Shown here: in pieces, positions 1 through 11,788 of the stretch
Layout of the letters: the number at the start of each line of letters is the position of its first letter
Numbering within the stretch: the first letter of the stretch is position 1
NCBI GenBank assembly: GCA_015956445.1
Contig: WIUZ02000002.1
Span: 1,240,001 to 1,304,000, forward strand
DNA: 64,000 nt
Reading direction: 5' to 3'
From: Thelephora terrestris
Taxonomy: Eukaryota; Basidiomycota; Agaricomycetes; Thelephorales; Thelephoraceae
Translations under genes and position numbers: made by a program
Notes under the pieces: model-generated
Databases searched by the model: none
Told to the model about the DNA's origin: nothing
Seen by the model: only the letters and a program-made list of their open reading frames with translations

Positions 1-1303
1 AAGGCTGATCGAACTGCTAAGAAGGATACGATAGTCAATGGAAAACGCTGCCTCGCAGTCCAGTTTTAGGCACGCACGAATCGAGCTTCACTGGACCAAC
101 GATATTTACGAGCCTTTTGTGCGAGGCTTTCGTCCAACTTCTGAAGACAAGAGGCTGAATTTCAGCGGTTTACATGTCCCACCTCCTTAGTCCTTCGGAT
201 CCGGCGGTTAGTCAAGTCGCGCAGACTCCCTTCCGGTGGAGACTCTTTGGGACAATCGAGCATAACAGCTTGCAGTTTGTGATCCGAGGAGTTCATTTGT
301 CTCCATGTATGTACGACATTCCGTTGATGAGGTCGTGATTGAAACCGTCGGCGGCCGTTCCGCGAGCGCCCAGTCGCTCTCCGCCTGTGGCGGACGCCGG
401 ACACGACCAGAAAGTTGTGATCCGATAATGTCCGGCGTTCGACAAACACGTTTTGTACGAAGTGGCCTTCTTTTTCAACGGATTGGCGGGCGATCCGAGA
501 TGAATGGCAAGCATTTAGATGGTGGACGCTCAGGGTGTGTGCTCTTCCCCAGTCAAGCCGATGGTTTTCGAAAGGCTCCAAAGGAGTCAGGGATCGGAAA
601 ATTGGACGAGACCCTTCGGAAGATGGGAGATGGTGGATGGTCTACAACCCACTCGAAGTTTGGATTGAGCCACAGTACGAAAACATTGCGCCATTTGAAT
701 AAAACGCGGAACGAACGTCCATATCACACAGGAAAGTTCGCCAGATACGCGGAACTGTTTCAGCAGAGCCGCTTGTGTTGGTGCGCGCGAGAAGTTCTGA
801 GTTCGAGAACGGAGGGTCGAGCTCGAGTCCAGCCTGAAAGGCGAGAAGGAATCTGTGGGTGTCTGGGTGGCGTCTGGTAGGATTTGGGCTTCCGTTCAAA
901 GTCCGTCGGGATTGTTTAAGTTTAGCTATGTTAAGCCTGTTCTCACGCGTTGATAAGGCGACTCAAGGCGGCGTTACTCTTTGTACTTGTGGTCTCACTG
1001 AATATTCAGGTAGCTTGGCCTTACAATCAACAGTCTAGTCTCTGGATAACCGGTCAAGGCCACTGCAGCCAAGTACCCCTGTGAATGCTGAACACGGACG
1101 ATGGTTTTTAATAGGCAGAAGAGATCAAAGATAACATAAGCACCGCCGACGCTCCGCCTATAAACGTGTGAACATTCCTGTCATTTTCCATCAGATCGTT
1201 ACGAATTGGGAAAAGGGCTGATTTTTGTGAAGCGGTTGGCTTTTGACCGCCCTGTTCCTTGTCCTTCTCCCTCCTTCACTCGTTCCCCTGATCGTTGCGA
1301 CTC
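1..1303. other. Left edge without a recognisable gene
   Basis: Several open frames of up to about 190 codons cross this stretch on both strands, but none resembles a family I know, none has a convincing intron pattern, and they overlap one another. The last 150 bases become pyrimidine-rich on the plus strand, which fits a promoter and 5' leader for the gene starting at 1304. I see no repeat ends, RNA gene or transposon domain here. Confidence 0.5.
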
Positions 1304-2745
1304 ATGCTCCTCTCAAAGGTCCTCCCTCTCGTGGCCGTCTTCGCTTCCGGAGCATGGGCTCAGTTCGACATGGCTCAGTGTGCCTCTGGTTTTGACTGGG
1401 TAGGCGCTGCCCTTCCTTTAACGTATATGCAACGGCTAGACGTTCTGACGATTTTTCGTGGGCTGTAGAACAAAAACTCCTTGGGTCAGGATCCATGCAC
1501 CGTCGGTTCTACGTTGGACGCTTCCTGCCGTGGTCTCGGTGAGTTCACCCGCATTTTGTATAGCCGTCGCGCCGTTGACGAATGCGCTTGTATGTTTCCA
1601 GCGCAGTACACCTATCCGCCTCTCAATGCCTCCCAGTATTATCTTCCTCCTCAGACGAATCATACTGGTGACTTGACGTGCGACTGTAACACCGTGATGT
1701 ACAGGTACGGCTTTTGATCTCTTGAACGCGGTCCTGCGCTAATTTCCATGGGCGTTTAGTCTTTACATGGCCTGTGCTTCGTGCCAGGGTGGTACGATCT
1801 ACTCGTAAGACCTCGTTTTGCTACGACCGCCCAAGGGTTGCTAACCACTTTCACTCAGATGGACCCAATGGACACAGCAGTGTACAAGTGGAGTTTACAT
1901 CTCTTCGTGAGTATCTACTTTCCATCGCGGTTGTCTGCCATTGCTGAGGTCACTTGTTTAGGTACCCAGTTGATATCGCCCAAGGAACTGCCGTCCCGTA
2001 TTGGGCGTACTACAACGTTACGGCGAGTGGCATGGTTTCTATGTGGCATCGCTCTAGTGCTGACATTGAGCCCCTAGACATTACCCACTGAGACCTGGAA
2101 CCAGACCGTTGCGATAAGCGTCGGAGGTAAGTTCTGACATTGAGCGGGTATTTCATGTTTTGTTCATCATCCCCGGTCAGACACTCCCGAGGCAAAGCCT
2201 CAGGCGATCCCCACTGTGTCCTCAGGGCGTAGCAGCTCTTCGGGCCACAGCACCCTCACTAAGACGTCCACAGGCGACTTAGGACCCACAAACAATAGCA
2301 ACACGAAAAGTGGACCGAACGTTGCGGCGATCGTTGGTGGTAAGCTTCGGAAGCTGCTTCAAATCATAACTGTGACATTGAACACTCAATAGGTGTCGTT
2401 GGCTCCGTCGTTCCGCTCACGATTCTTGCAGTCGTGGTGTTCCTTTTCGCACGACACCGTCGACAAAACGCTCAGCAGCAGCCCCAAATGATGCCGATGC
2501 CAGTCCCAGAAGATGACCCATACAAACGCCCAATGTCCTACGGGCCTCCTCCCGTGAACAATTTCACCCCATACGTGAGTCTTCTGTGCTGCATGAGCCC
2601 TGGGAATCTGTTTTAACATCTGCATCCTTCTCAGAACCCCTCCGATCCTTCGACGTTCCCTCCCCAGAGTCCACCTAGCTCGGTGACATACACTACTCAG
2701 CCCAACAACCTTCGCGGAGCTTATTCTGGAATGCCGGAAGTGTGA
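1304..2745 (+). CDS. Cys-rich single-pass membrane protein, tandem copy A
   Basis: Spliced gene of about eight exons; function unknown. The start is chosen because the first 20 codons give a signal peptide (MLLSKVLPLVAVFASGAWAQ). The mature part opens with a Cys-rich ectodomain: NSLGQDPC, later CDCNTVMYS, LYMACASCQGG and WTQWTQQC. A Ser/Thr-rich stalk follows, then a membrane helix at about 2393-2450 (VVGSVVPLTILAVVVFLF) with a basic stop (ARHRRQ). The cytoplasmic tail is Pro/Gln-rich and ends GMPEV. Exon 1 is 1304-1399 and the first intron 1400-1468. All introns have GT...AG borders except 2023-2077, which starts GC. The next gene (3368-5139) is a paralog with matching intron positions, which supports the model. 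The layout suggests a cell-surface sensor or adhesion-like protein, but that is inference only. Confidence 0.8.
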
Positions 2746-3367
2746 TCAGCACATTGCTCTCAATACCGCTCTTTTTCTTCCTTTAAACGTTTTCTGAACT
2801 CGTTGAATCGCTGACACATACACTACGGCATGATCTTCACTCCTCATCTATTATTCTGATCTAAGGGAACCCTTTCATTTATACTTACCAATCTGAGGGT
2901 TATATTCTTCGTATTTTTGCATGGACTTTTTTTTCACGATTGCTTCTCTTCGGAGGTTCCATTGGGGACGATCTTCAAGTGATCGAAACCTGTGAATCCC
3001 CTTGAGGAGTAGATCTCGGAGGCTTACTCACGTTCATCTCGCTTGAATTACCCAGGTTGTGTACTCTGTAAATATCACATCGTGCTCGAGCTGTTTGTTC
3101 AACGGTTCCTGGTTGCTTCCCAGTCGAGCACGTGAGTTGTTGGTGGCGTGATGATCCTGATCTTCAATCCGTAAAAGGAAATATGCTTGACAGTGTGCCT
3201 GTCATGAGCATCGACGACAATCAACGGATCGCTTTGTAACCAGGTGGTCGCATCGCCCCGCGAGGAATTAGTACGGCCTTGGCATTCCGCTCGAGGTTTC
3301 CCACAAGGATGGCAATGAAAATCTTTTCGCGCCCTTCTCCCTTCTCTCATCTGCTTTCTAACTCGTC
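2746..3367. other. Spacer between tandem paralogs
   Basis: The spacer holds the 3' flank of copy A and the promoter of copy B. It is T-rich near 2900-2950 and pyrimidine-rich just before 3368. No gene, repeat or element end is visible. Confidence 0.5.
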
Positions 3368-5139
3368 ATGATTTCGAATCGCTTCTGGGGGACGACCCTT
3401 TTCCTCCTGTCTGCCGTCGGCCCTCTATCTTCTGGGGTGTGGGCCCAGACAACGACCATGGCAGCCTGTCCTACGGGTTGGGAATGGGTGCGGCCTTCTA
3501 TTCCAAACTCTTCGCCTCCGCCTTCCCTTGCCATTCGTCTCTTCCTGGGCGCTCACATGTAGATTGGTTCTGCAGAATCAGAACTCGCTGGGTCAAGACC
3601 CATGTACAATCAGTTCCATCCTCGACGCTGCGTGTCGTGGAGAAGGTGGGTTTCATGATCACGGGGGGAAGATTTCCCTCCTTTAACCTGGGCGCACGGT
3701 TCTTTCCCCGTTTCGTTAGGTTCCTATACGATTCCACCGATAAACAGCACGCAAAACTATGTCCCTCCTCAATTGGATAGCACCTACGACCTTACTTGTG
3801 ACTGTGATACGGTCATGTACAGGTATGCTACGGTTAGAAGCCGGTGCACGAACCACGATGAGCTAACTGAATTCGAACTCCTGCGACCGCCCATATATTT
3901 AGTCTTTACATGGCTTGTACGACGTGCCAGGGCGGCGTAATTTATTCGTGAGACTTTCATTTGTTTTCCCTTGTTTGTGTGTACTGACTACCCGTGGGCC
4001 TTGTAGGTGGACGAAGTGGATCGCTCAGTGTACTACCGTTTACGTGACTCAGTAGGTCGCTTGCCTAGGACCATCCTGCCTAGGTTCGGAGCATGGGACT
4101 TATAATCATTTCGAAGGTATCCTCACAACATTGCTCAAGGGACTGCCATCCCGCATTGGGCATTCTACGATGTCACGGTATGTCGTGCCCGCGTCCGTCG
4201 GTGATCAACAGAACTGGGCGGTCTTACACGATCCAACTTCAACCCCATAGACCCTTCCAACAGAGACTTACAACGATACTGTGGCTATATCCGTCGGCCG
4301 TAAGTCTCGTCTTTCTCCACCCCACTTTGATCCAGTCTTTGTTGACGAGGTTGTGGTATCTAGGTAACCCCGAGGCGACACCCAGCCCCTTGAGCACCGC
4401 CACTTTGAAAACCAGCACCAGCAGCCGTTCGGGCTCCCAACAGACTCTCTCTAGCTCGGGTTCGAACCCGACCCAGTCGGGCGGCAGTTCCGGTGGCACC
4501 AAAGTCAGTCTCGCTGCCATCGTCGGTGGTGAGTTTGGGTTTCTCGAGATTACGATATCTTCTCGATGATTGACGGGCGGTATCTCTCGGTTCTTGATTG
4601 TGCGTGTGTAGCTGCTGTTGGAGGTGTCGTGTTGATCGTGTGCGCCGTCGTTGCTGGTATCATTATCAGTCGACGGGGCCGGAGTCGACAGAACCAGCGA
4701 CCCCCTCTCCAGCCACTTCCTCCTCAAGAAACGGCCGAGTATCAGAAGGTTCAACCGATGTCGCCTATGCTTAGTCCAGGGGCTCCGAATCTCCCATACA
4801 ACACTCCGACCAGCCCAGGTCTCCCATACACCACTTCTACCAGCCCAGGTATCCCATACAACGCCCCACCCAACCAGAATCCCCCGTACAACCCCCACGC
4901 CGGCATGAATCCCCCCACCGCTTACTACGTGAGTTTTCACACGATCTCTTTCACAGCGTTTTGTTTCGTGTGGGCGAGAGCTGACCTTTGGGCGTGCTCC
5001 GTTTCTTTAGAACCCAGAGGATCCGACGACCTTCCCGCCTCCGATGGGCGACGGCCAAAGCTCGGTGACCTATACCAACGCCACCACTCCCCATGGACCC
5101 AACGGTCCCGGTTGGTACGGCGGTATGCCCGAGTTGTGA
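3368..5139 (+). CDS. Cys-rich single-pass membrane protein, tandem copy B
   Basis: Paralog of the gene at 1304-2745, with the same order of parts and the same intron positions. The signal peptide is in the first 27 residues (ending SSGVWAQ). The ectodomain keeps NSLGQDPC, CDCDTVMYS, CTTCQGG and an AQCTTVY stretch. A Ser/Thr/Gly-rich stalk follows. The membrane helix at about 4610-4675 reads AAVGGVVLIVCAVVAGIIIS and is followed by RRGRSRQNQR. The tail carries four 30-base repeats (4791-4910) rich in Pro and Tyr, then NPEDPTTFPP and the end GMPEL, matching GMPEV of copy A. The intron matching the GC-AG intron of copy A begins with a normal GT here. Function is unknown; a surface receptor-like role is inferred from the layout. 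Confidence 0.8.
4791..4910 (+). repeat. Four tandem 30-base repeats inside copy B
   Basis: Four adjacent 30-base units encode LPYNTPTSPG, LPYTTSTSPG, IPYNAPPNQN and PPYNPHAGMN. They lie in the cytoplasmic tail. Copy A has no matching expansion, so the repeat arose after the duplication or was lost from copy A. Confidence 0.85.
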
Positions 5140-6294
5140 TCCACTGCGGGTCAAGCTTGACGAAGGAAAGAACACCCTTCGTATTGCTAGCAGCTGTCGA
5201 TTTATTTGGGGTTTTTGTCGAGACTATTCATTCCTTTCCTCTTTATATGTCAAATCTTTTCTCCCCTCCCTCTCCTTTTGATATTCCACTCTCTTTTTTT
5301 CGCTCTCGTTGTCTCGTTTTACGAACGATGGGGTGTTACCTAACCGTATCGTAAGGGTCTGTGCTCTGGACTTGTTTTCCTTCTCTCTAAATAAAGAACG
5401 AAAGGTCTCATATGGTGGGACTGCTGCTCGTGGACTATCGCCCCTGCCATGCGAGTACGGGTTGGATCATGGCTATCCGTGACCGTTGTGATCCACTTTG
5501 TGTGCTTATCTGCTCACAGTTGGTAGTTCTGGCGTGGTCATGGACTCAGCAGACCCCTCCCCCCCGGTGCCTGAGCACTCTTGGGGAAAATGGATTGAGG
5601 TTTACTTTGAGCAACTGAGTTACTTTCAGTATGAGAGAAACAGTTGGAAGAAAATACAAAATATACTCAGGTACAAGGAGAAAGCAATGAGAAGGGGGCG
5701 GTGAGTGAAGCACATTTGATAGTGGGAAACCGAAAAAGGTACAGATAGTAATTGATTGACAATCAGAAATTGGTTCAGAGATTGGAGACACCATGATGTA
5801 ATCATGCTCCCATGATTATGATGTCATTATGTTTGTGTTGATTTGCAGTACAGTATATAAACCATATTTGACCTCAATTACAGTAGGATACCTGTCTCTC
5901 TCTCTCTCTCGCTCAAAACAACTGTTGTCCCTTCTGTTGTCGTTCTGAGTGCTTCTGCCTCATGGCGGCTTCCACATGAGGGGTACATTTTTTAACACAC
6001 TTGGCCATCATCATTTGTTGGACATATGAGACACAGCAAAAAATGGCAGCTTGTGATCCATATATAATCTATATGGTAACTAAGCCTCCAATCTATGCTA
6101 TTTGTACAGTGGGTGAAATCATTGTTGAGTTTTCATAGATGCAGGAAATTTGAACAATGCAAGTCCAGAGGGACAAGGAAATTGAACTCAAGAGTAGCAT
6201 ATCCAAGAAAGCAAATTGAACAAGTTAGGTACATGAGCTTATACTTTTCTACAAATACTGTAACTTATAGCACACAGGTTTGATAGAATTCTAC
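5140..6294. other. Spacer with TC tract and AT-rich, CpG-poor DNA
   Basis: Convergent 3' flanks of copy B (+) and the NLR (-). From about 5580 rightward the DNA becomes AT-rich and nearly free of CpG, and this continues into the NLR. A TC dinucleotide tract lies near 5893-5911, and a TATA-like stretch (GTATATAAACC) near 5853. Together these recall an old LTR, but no ends or target duplication can be defined. No gene is seen. Confidence 0.45.
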
Positions 6295-9000
6295 CTACAA
6301 CTTGATAATAACAAGTTCAGAAGGGTTTTTGATTCTCAGGGTTGTAGCATTATGCAGCCAGTCTACACGGTTTTTGGTCGTCCTCCAGTGCCCATGTAGC
6401 CATAACCTATGCTTCCCTTCTGAATCCTTCACCCATCCTCCTTGTAAAGTGGATTGTGCCAGCCAATTACATTCTGGAGGTATTTCATACTTGCACAAAT
6501 CATGGGGGTAGAGGTTGTGTTGATCTTGGAGGTTATACTGGATAGTTCCATAGTGTGGAGAATCCTTTTCTGTTTTGATGATTTTCCCTGTCTTTGTGTG
6601 ATAGACTTGAAGAATAGATCCATTGAGATCAACAGTTGCAATTTCACCCTCAACTGATAATTCCAGTAGTTCATTACTGTTCACACCACTCTTGTGAACC
6701 AATCGTTTTGACTGACGGTTGGCAATGGCTCTGAATGGTATTTCCCAAAGGCTATCATGACAGTCTGCCCTTGTGTTGCCGATGATTCCATCTACAGCCC
6801 CTTCTTGTGTAAGCAGCCATGCTACAATCTTGTCTGAACCCTTTACCAAGAGGACTTGGCCTGTGAGGACTATTGATGACACTTCCAGCTCTGTGTCAAT
6901 GAATTGTAAGGGAGAAGGGTTTTGAGAAAGGAGGTTGGTGATTGTGATAGTGCTTTCTCCCTGGTAAGCAGTCACAATAAAAGTTCCATCAGGAAGAAAG
7001 GCATCCAGTTGGTTCCCATGAAGCTTGTTGTCAGGTTCTTTGGTGGCAGCAGGGAAATTATCCAAATGTAACACATGGAAGTGGGAACCAAAACAGCTCA
7101 TTATTGATCGTGAAGTAGGTGAGAATTGAATTGGAACTTGCTCCAGTTGGAATTTCCTCCATCTGGCATAATGATTGGAAGAATATTTCCAGATAAGAAG
7201 ATGGTCCTGAGCAAAAGCTGCAAATAAAGTTCCATCAAGGGAGAAAGTGGTGTATTTATTGAACCCCTTTTCCTGGAGAAGGACCTCTGAATTTCTAATA
7301 TCCAAGATTTGAAGCTCAGGAGTGTGCCAGTTGTTTCTAATAGCCATCCTATAGGTTGTAGGAGAGAAGGTCTCAATGGATCCAGATGGGAAAGTAAATG
7401 ATTCAACCTCAGCCATCATATCTCCCACTTCAAAGATGTTGACCTTACATCTCCTAGAGTCCCAGACTGATGTTGTTGTGATCCGAAAATATTTATCACA
7501 GGCCCAAACATAGGGTCTAGCCATTGATTGGAATGTGCAGCGGCATATTGTTGTGCCCAAGGTGACATCATATACATATACCACAGAGGAATCCTTTATC
7601 TGTGGTAAAAAGGCACAAATTGACTTTCCATCCAATGACCACAAAAGCTCTAGCCCGTTTCTAGTGACGCCACATTCAATCGTCTTGGTTTCTCCCCCTG
7701 TCTGGGTATCCCAGATAATGATACCAATCTCACAGCACCCTGCAAGGGTTTTGCCATCTGGTGAATAGGACAGTCCAGCCCTGAACCCAATTCCAGCTCT
7801 GGTTGACTTCAGGGTAGAGAGGAGTTCAAGGGCAAGTGCATCCCAGATCTCCACACCCTCTTTAGCTGTGGTAGCAATAAACTGGCTGCATGGTGACCAA
7901 GTGGAGGATAAGTAGTTCTGCTTCGTTGATACAGATGTGTTGGGGTCCCAAGAATCTGAGATTCCAGCTATGATTTTTGGAAAAGGATAGGGTCGTTGAG
8001 GATAGTAGGCTTTGCGGACAATTGACGACAATGGAGATAGTTCCAGAGCAGAGTGGTAGATGTGGGGAGCAGAGACATTGATGACCTCAAAGAAAATGGT
8101 TGCAAATTGAAAATAGTCTTTTGCAGTGCTCAGGATTCTGTGGTCTCTGGCTACCTAATTGAGGGCCTATGTCAGCATTGTAAAGTGGAGCAAGTTATAA
8201 GAAGACAAACCTCCTGTGACCAGGATATCAATTTTTCCAACGCAACAATAGCATTCCTTGCAGCTCCAATGACACTGAGGACTTCCAACCATGGTAAAAA
8301 CCCAACCTGCAGGAAGTTTTGCAGTGTGGGGATAATAGTTGTAACATCATCCCTAACTTCAGCAAGATGGTTGTACCAGGATTGACAAGCATAAATCAGC
8401 GCAGTGTTTAGATGGTCCTTGACTCTTGTTTGTAGATCCTGAACCTCCAAGTTGAGGGCATAGTCGGGGAGTGATAGAAGGTTTTGCTTCAAACTGCAGC
8501 CCATCAGCCCAAGGCAATGAAGGGCAATTTTGAGGTGACAAGTTCTAGGAGAGATGTAAAACCTTGTGTCTGGGCATCGGAGTGGATCTGTGATGAAATC
8601 TGGAAATGATTTGTGGAATGGGAGGACTGGAATATCAGGGTCCTCAGAGAGCTTGAGGAGGGAATGGATCATTTGAAGCAGGTCCAAAACCTCCTCTTCC
8701 TCTGCACCAACAAGGACAGCAATTGCAGAAGGTGGAAGAGGGTCGAAGGTCAGTACCACTGTGCCAACAACAGAGCGCACTCTCTCATCATCTTCAGCAC
8801 CCATCTCGTCAAAGGCACTCTTGAATACTGTAAGGTAGAGTGAATCAAGAGTTGCACTTGGCTGGACCTTGGCTTTCCCTTCATATGCTGTGCTACCAGG
8901 GGAATCGAAGATGATGTCAAGGCGTTTGTTGGGCAAGGCAAATTTATGGTCCAAAAACTTGAGGGTTGCAACAGCGTACACAAAGAGACTCCCAGCTCTC
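5580..9000. other. CpG-depleted block covering the 3' half of the NLR
   Basis: By direct count, 6301-6660 has 2 CpG in 360 bases, whereas 9061-9240 has 16 in 180 bases. The change is abrupt near 9000, inside a single NLR exon and not at a domain or intron border. The low-CpG state runs left past the stop codon at 6295 into the spacer to about 5580. Confidence 0.75.
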
Positions 9001-11133
9001 TCGCACAACAGATCGAGATGACCATCTGTCGGCCAATCGCCCTGCTTCATGCGCCGTCTCGTTGCGAGTTTGGACAACCCATCTGCAAGGAAAAGTCGAA
9101 TATCCATGTCGACGATCGAGCGTTCCACCTCATGGAGGACGAAGATATCGGTCAACGGCCTGAGGAGTTCGAGACGGAAGCCAGATTGGATACGGGGTTC
9201 CGGCCGACCGGTGATGAAGAACTTGACGTTTGGAATCCCTTCGACCAATCGACCCATGACGGAAAGGATGGCAGACTGTGGGTCGTCATCGACGCACTCG
9301 TCTAACGCATCGATGATGATGACTACAGAGGCGGTTGACGAACTGAGAGGCTCGACGATCAACGTCTCCATCTGGTAGTAGAGCGATTCGTTGAATATTT
9401 CCGGATTTGATTGGAGGAGACGAACGAAGGCCGAGCGGAATTCGGGGTATCTGTGAGCGAGTTGGAAGGCGAGAGTGGGAAAGATGTAGCGAAGGTCACT
9501 GCGGTCTTTGAAATCGCGCGAACAGAAGAACGCCGCTCCTAGTCTCCCGTCGGCAAATGTACGTTCGGCAACAGTTTGGGCGATTGTGGACTTCCCGGTC
9601 CCAGCAAGCCCGTTCAACCAATAGACGGGGGAAGCATTGAAATTTTGGGACCACAACTCTATGGCATCCAGGACGGCCGTACGGGTTCCTTTGAGGCAGC
9701 CCTGGCGATTGCCGTGTCGGAACCCCGCCATCTCAGCGCGACGGCAGTTGTTCAGCACCGACAATTCAGCTGTTGAATGTTGAACTATTAGCCCGTGATA
9801 ACAGAAAGAAGGACCGCATCTGACCTGCATCCTATGAAAATGATCAGTGAAAATGGTTTCCCAAAACAAGTCAACGACATACAATCAATCTACAGTTTTG
9901 ATCATAGATCGCCTTCTGCTGCGAGAACTATGAGGCAGCCGTGTCAGAGGGCTACTGAGTGCGATTTTATCAACACTATCTCTCACCTGGTATTCGATGA
10001 TTGCATCATTGAGATTGTTGATAAGCTCGTCCACTTCGATTGTGTCCCCCATATCGTCCGTGGGATTTCCGGTAGTTGAATGATTCGACAGAACCAGTAG
10101 CTTGTCCTTGATGCCTTCGAGAGATCTGGAACCGGGTCAACATGAGTAGCCTTACGTGGTGGGCGAAAACCGCGTACTCAAATAGGCGTTTCTGTCGCCT
10201 GGCCTCACTGAAATCCTTCACCGTAGTGATCTTTCTGAGCCGTTCCAATCGCGCACGGACAAACTCCACCTTTTTCTCGACCAAGGATTTCTGTTGGAGT
10301 GTGATTAAGCCCATTCAGCCCGTGGGCTTTTCCCTTACCTGATCCAATTTCAAAACGTCGAGGGAAGCCTTGACATGGACGACCACTGAATCAGTTTCGA
10401 GGCTGAAGGGCAGGTAGCGGAGACTCACGGTCATCTGGCCAATTTGATTGTATATCGACTGTTGTTGTGACACCTGCGCCGCGTGTTAAAGACCTCCGAA
10501 TCCAACGGTCCCTGACACAAACCTGGTAGTCGAGAATAGCTTGTTTGAGTTTTTCCACGAGTGCTGCGACCTCTCCCGAATCTTTTCTCTTATCGAGAAA
10601 TCGAGCGACTTTTCCCTTGTCCAACATCGCTACCGCTTGCTTTCCGATGTCATCCAACAACCTAGCACGGAGGATCGGTCTTGGAAGAACAAGAAATCGC
10701 AGAGATGATCCGAACCTTGCCAGTTGAGATCGTCTATCAGCCTCTTCGAGATCGTTGTCTGGATTTGCTTTCGCCAAGGTAGCAAGCAACCTCTTCACCC
10801 AAGGGACGAGCTCGCCTATCTTCTCTTTCACGTCGTTGTATTCCTTTGTCAGTGATCGTTAGCGGTATCAACTGCTTATCTTAGACGACTCACCTCGTAG
10901 TGCTTGATCAACGCATTGATCCCTCCTAAACACGACTTGAGCGGGGGAAATGCATCAGTGGATTCCAACGCGATATCCAACAACATTTTGAAGGCATCGA
11001 TGAACCGTTGCTTCTTGGCTGTAAATGCTTTAGAAGGTCCGAAGGGTAGCAGCGACAGAGATATCTCACAGGAACTCGGTCCAGCTGGCGGATCGCCGCT
11101 TGATGGGAGTCGTTTTCGCGGTGTACCAGACAT
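6295..11133 (-). CDS. NACHT-WD40 NLR (fungal STAND receptor)
   Basis: Probable non-self recognition or heterokaryon-incompatibility type receptor of the STAND class. Start chosen at 11133 (MSGTPRKRL). Exon 1 (11133-10894) and exon 2 (10843-10523) encode a helical N-terminal region common in Agaricomycete NLRs. Small exons follow down to about 9990. The NACHT exon runs from about 9770 to 8211, with Walker A GLAGTGKST, Walker B VVIIIDALDEC and a sensor-like FFITGRPEPRI. A clean 56-base phase-0 intron (8210-8155, branch site CTGAC) leads to the last exon, 8154-6295: 620 codons including the stop, opening with the family motif SAPHIYHSAL and carrying degenerate WD40-type repeats. The total is roughly 1450 residues. 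The frames on either side of 10125-10155 are only about 30 bases apart and do not join in phase, so that junction may be wrong or broken. Base composition changes sharply near 9000. Confidence 0.85.
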
Positions 11134-11788
11134 ATCACAGCCGTTTTTTGCAGAAAAAGAAAGCGAGATAACGAAGGGAGCCGGTCGTCTCGTGCAACCA
11201 GTTAACACCGAGTCTAGCACGTGCCAGTGGGAAGGATTGGGGCTTCCGTCGCCGTAAAGGGCCTATGGTGTGTTCGCATTGTTTTGGACTGTAGGACCCA
11301 CAATCGATCGGCAGGCTTGTTCGTCACTCTCCCCGGCTCAGTGGGCCTCAGCCCTACCTTGAGGAAACCGAACGACGAGTCGTAGCGCAACTGAGCCAGT
11401 GCAGAGTTAGGTCAGATGGCAGAAGGAAAGTATACTCGTGGCCCTGTTTCCATTTCCAGCCATTCCATGAGCGCGCTTGGGCTTTACGCGTTAGGACTTT
11501 AGTTTCCCGTCAACTATCAACAACATTGCGGAGAAAGATTCAGTTGACCCTGAAAGGTTTGTTTTGTACGAAGTGGCTCAGTCTTGGCCCAGGAATGGAA
11601 AGATGTGGGCGGCGCTGAAGAAGGTGTGGGTCATGGTCGGGTCAACGAGTGGGTTTGGAACGAAACCCGCCTCCACCACAGTTCCGGCAATCACATGGAC
11701 AGACTATCACTGTCTTCATGACGAAGCAGCGTCTAGCATAAGTATTTGAACATCAGTCCATGAACCTCCCCCTTGCGTTCACTTATCC
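11134..11788. other. Divergent promoter region, NLR and oxidoreductase
   Basis: 655 bases between the NLR start (minus) and the oxidoreductase start (plus), so the two genes are divergent. Short open frames occur, but I recognise none. I see no clear TATA element or repeat. Confidence 0.45.

Noticed and set aside
305-880. Plus-strand 191-codon open frame
   Set aside because: No domain, overlaps other open frames on the minus strand, and no intron or promoter signals.
5790-5980. Possible solo LTR (TATA-like site followed by a TC tract)
   Set aside because: No matching TG/CA ends or target duplication could be fixed, and no second copy lies in the window.
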